Origin: Dryas octopetala
Taxonomy: Eukaryota > Streptophyta > Magnoliopsida > Rosales > Rosaceae
Reading direction: 5' to 3'
Assembly (NCBI GenBank): GCA_963921425.1
Contig: OY992835.1
Location: forward strand, 3,410,001 to 3,474,000
DNA: 64,000 nucleotides
In this document: positions 57,201-64,000 of the stretch, piece after piece
How positions within the stretch are numbered: the stretch's first letter is position 1
How the letters are laid out: every line of letters begins with the position of its first letter
The notes under the pieces: model-generated
Databases searched by the model: none
Seen by the model: only the letters and a program-made list of their open reading frames with translations
What the model was told of the DNA's origin: nothing
Program-made: the position numbers and the translations under genes

Positions 57201-58215
57201 ATACATAATCTTAGATTAATTTTTGGGAACTTAATTGGATGCATATATGAATTATGAATGAAGCAATATATATTGGTTTCATACTTCTTTCGTCTTCGAA
57301 ACTGCAGTGACTTTTGCAAAATAAAGAATCAAATTTTCATTTTATTTCATATAGCTAGTAGATATATATTGTTGGGTTTTCTTGGTAATTGCATATTTGC
57401 AGCCAAACAAAAATATGGGTTTCATAAAGCTAGCTGAATATTACCATTGGAAATTGAACAAAATTCGAACAGCTAGCTGGTGCACAGAATACAAGATGAT
57501 CATGATATTGCTAGATGTATTGAAGTGATCATTTGAATGAGTAGTTACTTAATTTTAGTCACTATGTGATCAGATCATAGAAGCTAGCTAGGCATTAAGT
57601 GAGGGACAGTGACCAGTACTTGTTAATAAGGTACATATATAATTAAACTGGGCTATATAGCTGGTCGATCAGCTAATTGAGTGCATGCTGGCTGCTTGTG
57701 CTTTTTAGACCCCAAATTTGAATGCAAAGTGTAAATACCCATTTACTTCATACAACCACCACCATGCAATCAATCGATCCTAGCTTGTACACAAGGCAAG
57801 GGAATATATATATATGTTGACTACTGTTAGCTAGCAAGGGTCAGGACCACATGAACCACAATACATCTCCATAATTCAACCACATGAAATAATATTGCAG
57901 CTAGCTGTGTCAAGTTGTACCTTATTTTGAATCTCATATATGCATGTTTTAATTTTTTTTTTGAACCTGGGAGGGGTAATGAATTAAATTATAATTTATT
58001 AATTATTATGTGTCAAGGGTACGTATAACCATGAAAGCAGAGATCTTGCTAATACTGTAGTACTCTATCTCTGGAATTACTTGCAGAGGAAATGAAATGA
58101 GCTACTAGAGAAACACAATACACAAGCTCGTTATCACAATACAGCTATATAGAGAAAAGAAAAACCTTATATAGCTGGTTATTACAATACACTCGCTGCA
58201 GCTCGTTATCACAAT
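54252..58215 (-). mobile_element. CACTA element, 3' part with Ulp1-type gene
   Basis: The left end reads AACTACAAGGAAATACCCC, one base from the expected CACTACAAGG, next to LTR copy E. The first 650 bp repeat GATATC/ATATCAG-type motifs in both orientations. Further in, a Ulp1-like gene lies on the minus strand. From 57015 to 58215 there is only AT-rich sequence without a recognised exon. At 58216 an LTR begins. The far terminus is probably beyond the window; 62696-63975 may be its transposase start. Confidence 0.75.
55313..57014 (-). pseudogene. CACTA-encoded Ulp1-like cysteine protease (C48)
   Basis: Six exons on the minus strand, each with GT/AG borders: 56932-57014 (MEELSATCIVVYMR), 56677-56847 (YLYDRLIESNMAEMVGLVDP ... 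CDRVFLVPFNAR), 56469-56575 (SHWILTIISEEKDVVHIMDP), 56311-56380 (AIKIFNGVTGRQDRKTPQWK), 56095-56190 (CPKQSGGVECAYYVMRYMKE) and about 55313-55416 (YTQA stop IDEVRVEWGDY). These are the Ulp1/SENP-like peptidase domain found in plant CACTA elements. The catalytic His (SHW), Asp (MDP) and Cys (VECAYY) are all present. A frameshift after MDPL and a TAA in the last exon disable it. The N-terminal part upstream of MEEL is not recognised. Confidence 0.82.
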
Positions 58216-59797
58216 TGACAGGACCGCTCCCGGATTCCACCCTGAAACCTGAAGGGGTCCTGTGGGAATCCAAAATCAAGGAAAATCCTACCGAAAATTC
58301 GGCAGAACCTCCCCTGAAAATGGACTAACCGAAAATTTTATTAACCTGTAAAAACACTTCTAAGAACCTCAACCACCTCTACCACAACCAAAAAGGGTCT
58401 CAGACCCAACAATTTCACAGAGAAACCAACTTAAAATTTAAAGTGGTTATCAGAGCCTCTATTCTATTACAAAGAATTTTTAATACCGAAAATAAAATGA
58501 CGCCTACTGGTCCGAGTAGGAATATGGATGTAACTGCCTCGACGTGATTGGCTCGACCTCCACCAAAGCTACTACCTGGGGGGGACAATTTAAGACAAAC
58601 AAGAAAACGGTGAGTGGACAGTTAAATGGATATGAAAATCAAACATTAAATATCTTTTCAGAAAAACCCTTTTACACACGTTTAACTCTAAAACCTTACG
58701 ATGCCTTTTGAAATCCCCCAGTTTTAAAACGCTTTCAGAAACTCGTTCAAAATTGTTTTCATAATTTAATAAACCAAATAGAAGGATAAACTATTTATCA
58801 AATAGAATTCAAATATTTAAAATTCTGAATAGTTTTATAAATTTAAAATAAATATCACCATAAAAACATATAATACATATATAATACAACACACCAAGTC
58901 AGTTACTCGGAGAATCTGTCATACATGCGCAGAGCCGAGAATCTGTCATACGCATGCAGAGCCATAAATAATCTGTCATATATGCGCAGAGCCGAGAATC
59001 TGTCATACGCATGCAGAGTCATAAATAATCTGTCATACATGCGCAGAGCCGAGAATCTGTCATACACATGTAGAGCCACAATTTCTGTCTTATGTGCACG
59101 CAGAGCCACCCCCAAAGGGTCAAGCATCACGACACACAGCCCAAAGCCTATGTGTGTGCCGCAATGGGTCCCAAAGACCTATTTGATCTGATAACCTGGA
59201 TGGGTACTGAAAAGGTGGTTTGAAAAACCGATAACTCATAAACACATATAAACCAAAACTCAAATCCTTTCGTATCCTTCTAAACTTCTTTAACAAAACC
59301 AAATTCATAAATCCATGAAACTTTGAGTATGTATTTGTTCAACTCACAATATCTAAATTCATAAATTCAAGAAACTTTGAATACAAAAACCATATATATC
59401 AATTTAAACTTAGGAAATAAGATTTTTAAAAACCAAATTCTAACTCAAAATCTTTTAGCTTAAAATTCAAACTCAATATAGCCAAGAAATAGAATTTAGT
59501 CATCAACTTATAAAACATTTCAGAAAAATTAAAAGTTAGTCCACTCACAGTTTAACCGATCAACGTCTAATCATTTCCGGAATACGTTCCCATTTCACGA
59601 TCCCTTATTGTTCGTCACTAGAAATAGCCAAAAGACGAAGCACCATCCACCTTTCTCGCGTCCGATAACCACCATGACACGGCTTAAGATTTCGTTAATC
59701 GATCGGCCACGTATTGTTGTCCTTAGAATATGCATAATCTGTCCACAAAAACAATGCATTACAATCTAATTCCAGAGTTCACAAATAGTATTAATTT
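58216..59797 (-). mobile_element. LTR, 3' part only
   Basis: In minus-strand reading it contains intron-2 sequence, the 32-nt hairpin (59130-59161), a minisatellite (58915-59105; GAATCTGTCATAC.GCATGCAGAGCC units of about 55 bp), and the 3' end GGAGCGGTCCTGTCA at 58216. Its 5' half is missing; at 59798 another LTR 3' end begins. The flanks ACAAT (left) and TTTGT (right of 62695) do not match. Confidence 0.8.
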
Positions 59798-62695
59798 TGA
59801 CAGGACCGCCTCTGGATTTCACCCTGAAACCCGGAGAGGTCCTGCGGGAATCCAAAATCAAGGAAAATCCTATCGAAGATTCGGCATAACCTCCCCTGAA
59901 AATGGACTAACCCAGAAATTTCAAAACCTGTTAAAAAGCACTTCTAAACAGCAACCACCTTTACCACAACAAAAAAGGGTCTCAGACCCAACAATTTTAC
60001 AGAGAAACCAACTTAAAATTTAAAGTGGTTATCAGAGCCTCTATTCTATTACAAGGAATTTCTACAAAAATTAAATGGCGCCTACAGGGTCCCACTAGAG
60101 AGATGGATGTAACTGCCTCGACGATAATGACACGACCTCCACCAAAGCTACCACCTGGGGGGGGGGGGGACAATTTAAGACAAAACAAGAAAACTGTGAG
60201 ATAACTCAGTGAGTGGACAGTTTAATAGAAACGAAAACAAAAGTAAACTTCCTATTTCAGAAAATCCTTCAAAACCATGTATAGCTCTAAGACCTCACGT
60301 TGCTCTTTGAAATCCCCCAGTTTTAAAATCATCTTACGATCTTTAAGTAAATCATAAAACCATTTCTAAGCTTTAAGAGTATTATAAAACTAATGGAACT
60401 CAAAGAAAAGATAACTCAAAACACGTTCCTCAAAAGCCAATCATTTAATTTATCAAAGTCATAAAATAATGAAATCGAAAACTTTATAGAGTTCGTAAAG
60501 TATTTCTCACTTAAAATTCATATTTAAACTCTTAAAGATACCAATTTCATCTTCCACCATGCTATATACCCTGAATAACCTGGCCATACACCTGTGCGGA
60601 ATTCCTGCATCGCACAGGCAGGCAATATCCTGGCCATACACACGCGTGGAGTGAAATCCAACACGTGCAGGCAATATCCTGGCCATACACACGTGCGAAT
60701 AAAATCAGCACGTGCAGGCAATCCTGGTCTTACGTGCACGCAGAGCGGCCCCCAAAGGGCGAAGCATCCCGACACACGGCCCAAAGCCTATATGTGTGCC
60801 GTGATGGGTCCCAAAGACCTATTTATTTGATAACCTGGAGGGTACTGCAAAGGTGGTTTGAAAACCAACAACAATTTGACAAACCACAAGGCCTTTACTT
60901 AGAAAGTCAACTTCCCCAAAACCTTTTTCGAAACTTTTCAAAACGAAATAATGAATCGATATAAATCTCAATTCTACCCTTCTCACAATAGGTCCAAAAT
61001 AAAATAAGTTATAAACATAATAAAAAGGGTGGTAATAAATGTTAAGAACCCCTCGTTCAAGAAAAATCAATATATAAAAATTATGCTAAAACGACCACTT
61101 GTATATTTTTTTAAAAGCCAAACATTTTCCGATCCAAACATCAAATCCCGATTAAAATCGACATTATTAAATAATTGAAATGATATGATTTTCATAACTC
61201 ACTAAAGATTAAACAACCAACTCAAAGATTTTTATTTCTCAAACAATAACTAGAAAACAAGTATAAATTAAATTATAAACTTCCATAAACATTTTCAAAA
61301 ATAAAAGTCCACTCACAGTGAGAATCCTAGCTCTGATCCTCCGCCGAATCGTTTCGGGCCGCGGTCGTCTCGCCTATAAAATAGACAATCAACGAAATAC
61401 AATTAGTTCTGACTCAAGACACTTAAACGTAGATGTGTGCCCAACTTAACATCACACCCGACACTCGTTCTAACTCGACGGTTTATGTCGTTCAAAATTA
61501 AACTTATAAACAACTTCGGCTTCTCCAATCACACTCACGTAGCCATGCTCAACAACCCACTCCACAAATGCCCAAAATAGTCCTTAGTTCACGAATGGTA
61601 GTGGGGGTTCGGAATTACTGTGGGTGTTACCCAAGGTGGCTGCCCCAACTCCAAATTCAACCAAGAAATGCCTAATTCCTCAAACCCACTCATTTTCTCA
61701 GTTCCAGACAATTATTGAGTCTCCTAGGGAAGGAAATTTGTCCTAGACGACAACATAATAGTCCCAAAATCCGAAAACCCAAGCTAACCCCGAAATGGCT
61801 ATAATTCCCAGAATTTCGAATTCCAAATTACTCAAAATTAATCAACCTAAGCTTAGGAGAATGAAAGCCCAATGAAAGAGGAACGAAACTCACCTAGGAT
61901 GGAGGTGATTGGCGCCGGAAACTGGTCGGAGAAGGGAAGAGAAGCCGGCGGTCAAGACTGTCTTTTCCGAGCTGGATTCGCGCGCAGAGGTGGCTAGGCT
62001 GGCTGGAGGAGGGTCGGGCTGAGCTGGTCGGCCGAAGGGAAAGTCGCCAGAGGTCTCAGGTGGTCGGAATGGCTGGCGGTGTGAGCTGAAGTGATGGCTG
62101 AGTGAAGGGGTTGGGTGTGCACAGAGAAAGGGAAGAGAGAGAAAAACACGGGGAGAGAGAGAGTAGGCTCAGGGGAGGTGGTCGGCGCTGGGAGGAGTGT
62201 TCGCCGGAGCCAGAGGCCGGCAGGGGTGGGTGGTGGTTGCTAGGTTGTGGGCGCAGGGGTAGTTGCGGGGGAGAGAAGACAGAGGGAGAGAGTGCGGGTG
62301 AGAGAAAAATAAAGGGAGAGGGAGAATTAAGCTTGTAGAAGATTCTAGAGAGAGAAAGAGAAATCAGAAAAATTTTCTGATTTTGGGTATTTAAATCCCA
62401 CTTTTATAAATTTACAACATTGCCCCTCACTTCAAACGCCTATATCTTTCAAACCGTAACTCAGAATGATGCGTGCTACGTGTCTATGAACTCGTGGCCT
62501 CGAGACCTATCCAACGTGCCCAAAGTCAAAGACGAAAGCCCACTAATTTAAAAAGTCAACTTTGGGTCTAGCCCAGATTAAAACCAAATTTCAAATTAAA
62601 TTAAAACCTTTTGAAATTCCAAATAAATTCTTAAAATCCTTAAAATAAATTCTCGAAATATTTAAAATAAAATCATTGAAAAATATGGGGTCTCA
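59798..62695 (-). mobile_element. LTR (TGAGACCCC subtype) without matching target duplication
   Basis: On the minus strand it starts TGAGACCCCATATTT at 62695 and ends GGCGGTCCTGTCA at 59798; 2,898 bp. Exon 2 lies near 61319-61375, between a CTATAG-type acceptor and a GTGAGTGG donor. The hairpin is at 60770-60801 and a minisatellite (CCTGGCCATACAC / GCAGGCAATATC) at 60575-60735. The flanks AATTT and TTTGT differ, unlike every other complete LTR here, which suggests a recombinant. Confidence 0.85.
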
Positions 62696-63975
62696 TTTGT
62701 ATGCATCATACACTCCTACAACTCCCTTCCATAGAGTTTTTAAATCATCAATCAAAGGTACTAGGTAAACGTCTATATCACTTCCAGGTTGTTTAGGGCC
62801 AGAAATCAATAGACACAGCATCGTGAACTTTCTTTTCATACACAACCATGGTGAAGGCTATAAGTGACAAGTAGAACTGGCCAGCAACTGTATTTAATGC
62901 TTAAAGAACTATGGGGATTGAAATCGTCAGATGCAAGTGCGAGCCTAAGGTTTCTAGGATCTTCAGCAAATTAATTCAGGCCACTTATAGTCCACTGACT
63001 TCCAAGATGGAGAATCTGCAGGATGCCACATCTTACCATCTTTCACTCTTTTATCAGAATGCCAAGTCAAACTCTCGGATGTTTTACTAGACTGAAACAT
63101 CTTTTTAAACCTTGGGATAATGGGAAAGTACCATAACACCTTCGGAGGCACCCCCTCCTTAACAGTTGAATCCCTACTTAACTTCCACTTTGACACACTA
63201 CAGTTAGGGCAATTAATCTCATCCGCATGCTCATTTCTATACAAAATGCAGTCATTAGGGCATGCATGTATTTTCTCATAGTCCATCCCTAAAGCACACA
63301 AAATCTTCTTTGCCTCGTACATAGATGTGGGTATGTTATTACCTGATGGAAGAAAATCTCCAAAGGCAATCACGTAGTTAGTGAAACTTGCATCACTCAA
63401 TGCATGCTTCGCTTTCAAATTGTACAATCTTACCAATGCTCTCAACTTGGTGAATTTATCACAACCAGGATACAAAGGTTCATCGCCATCCCCAACCAAA
63501 TTAATGAAATAGTTAGAATCATTTGAAAATTCTTCCTCTTCATTATCTCCCATATCCACTCTTTCGGAGACAAAATTATCTTCTTGTTCCTCCACACTTC
63601 TAGCTGCATTCGCAAATGTACTAGAAACTTCTCCGTGCCATATCCAATTTTGGTAACTTTGGTCAACCCCATTAAAATATAGATGATCCCTTATAACTCC
63701 AATCCTAAATTGTCTCATATTTCCACATTTTTGGCAAGGACAATGAATGAGGTTTGGGTTCTAGCATGCTGTAATGCAAACTTGAAAAATTCTTGAATCC
63801 CTAACTCATATGCCCTTGATCTTCTATCCGCATACATCCATGACTTGTCCATCTTTGACTTGTCCATACAAACATGCATGTCATTTATAAAATCATACCA
63901 AATATTGAATCTAGTGAAACAAAACAAATACAAAGACAAACTAAACACAACCACTATACCATTGAACATAGGCAT
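62696..63975 (-). pseudogene. CACTA TNPD-like transposase, N-terminal part
   Basis: It starts near 63853 with MDKSWMYADRRSRAYELGIQ, then FFKFALQHAR, CPCQKCGN (metal-binding) and a Transpos_assoc-like VDQSYQNWIWHGE. The Transposase_21 region follows: LRALVRLYNLKAKHALSDAS, YEAKKILCALGMDYEKIHAC, NDCILYRNEHADEINCPNCS, IPRFKKMFQSSKTSESLTWH and HPADSPSWKSVDYKWPE, then in another frame DPRNLRLALASDDFNPHSSL and YSCWPVLLVTYSLHHGCV. Frameshifts (between QHAR and CPCQKC; after KWPE) and several stops disable it. It ends at the LTR border 62696 within the next conserved block (LKTLW-type). Confidence 0.85.
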
Positions 63976-64000
63976 GCAATTGAAAACTAACTAGTCTTAG

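Overview
This window looks like transposon-packed plant heterochromatin, probably from a dicot. The evidence is spliceosomal introns, a plant-type LRR receptor kinase remnant, En/Spm (CACTA) elements with TNPD, TNPA and Ulp1-type genes, Ty3/gypsy elements with plant PBS and PPT motifs, a 150-bp satellite and long CT runs. The species cannot be fixed from the sequence. No intact cellular gene was found.

Layout. 309-1740 holds the last four exons of an LRR-VIII-2-type receptor kinase, broken by a frameshift. A 1.7-kb CACTA element (3116-4844) follows. Then comes a 150-bp satellite (5418-12251 and 21031-22191) that changes orientation near 7885 and shows a 7-monomer higher-order unit. An Athila-like element on the minus strand (12252-21030; gag and protease but no reverse transcriptase) interrupts the satellite and itself carries a solo LTR. 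From 22877 to 30918 lies a decayed CACTA element (TNPA-like and TNPD-like genes, minus strand) split by another solo LTR. From 30919 to the end is a deeply nested stack of CACTA elements and long LTRs. Most insertions with both ends in the window have perfect target-site duplications: ATAAA, ACCAG, CGCCG, CGGGT, GTAAC and CACCT for LTR elements, ACC and AGT for CACTA, and a 9-bp duplication for a MULE-like MITE.

The most unusual observation concerns the dominant LTR family, which starts TGTAACGACCCGACC or TGAGACCCC and ends GGCGGTCCTGTCA. The long copies (2.4-3.1 kb) contain two GT-AG intervals bracketing a 57-nt segment. One complete, young, non-autonomous element (44294-48077) has two 1,263-bp LTRs in which exactly these two intervals are absent. 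The simplest reading is that these LTRs carry real introns in the transcribed R/U5 part, and that a spliced RNA was reverse-transcribed into a new insertion. Intron 2 of the long copies also holds variable minisatellites and, in six copies, a 32-nt hairpin whose non-Watson-Crick pairs are all G-U on the sense strand.

A second notable element is the CACTA element 32470-43456. It carries exons resembling three cellular genes, all on one strand: the S1 domain of polynucleotide phosphorylase, an mRNA cap guanine-N7 methyltransferase, and a WD40 protein. Homology calls come from recognition of protein motifs; no database search was run.
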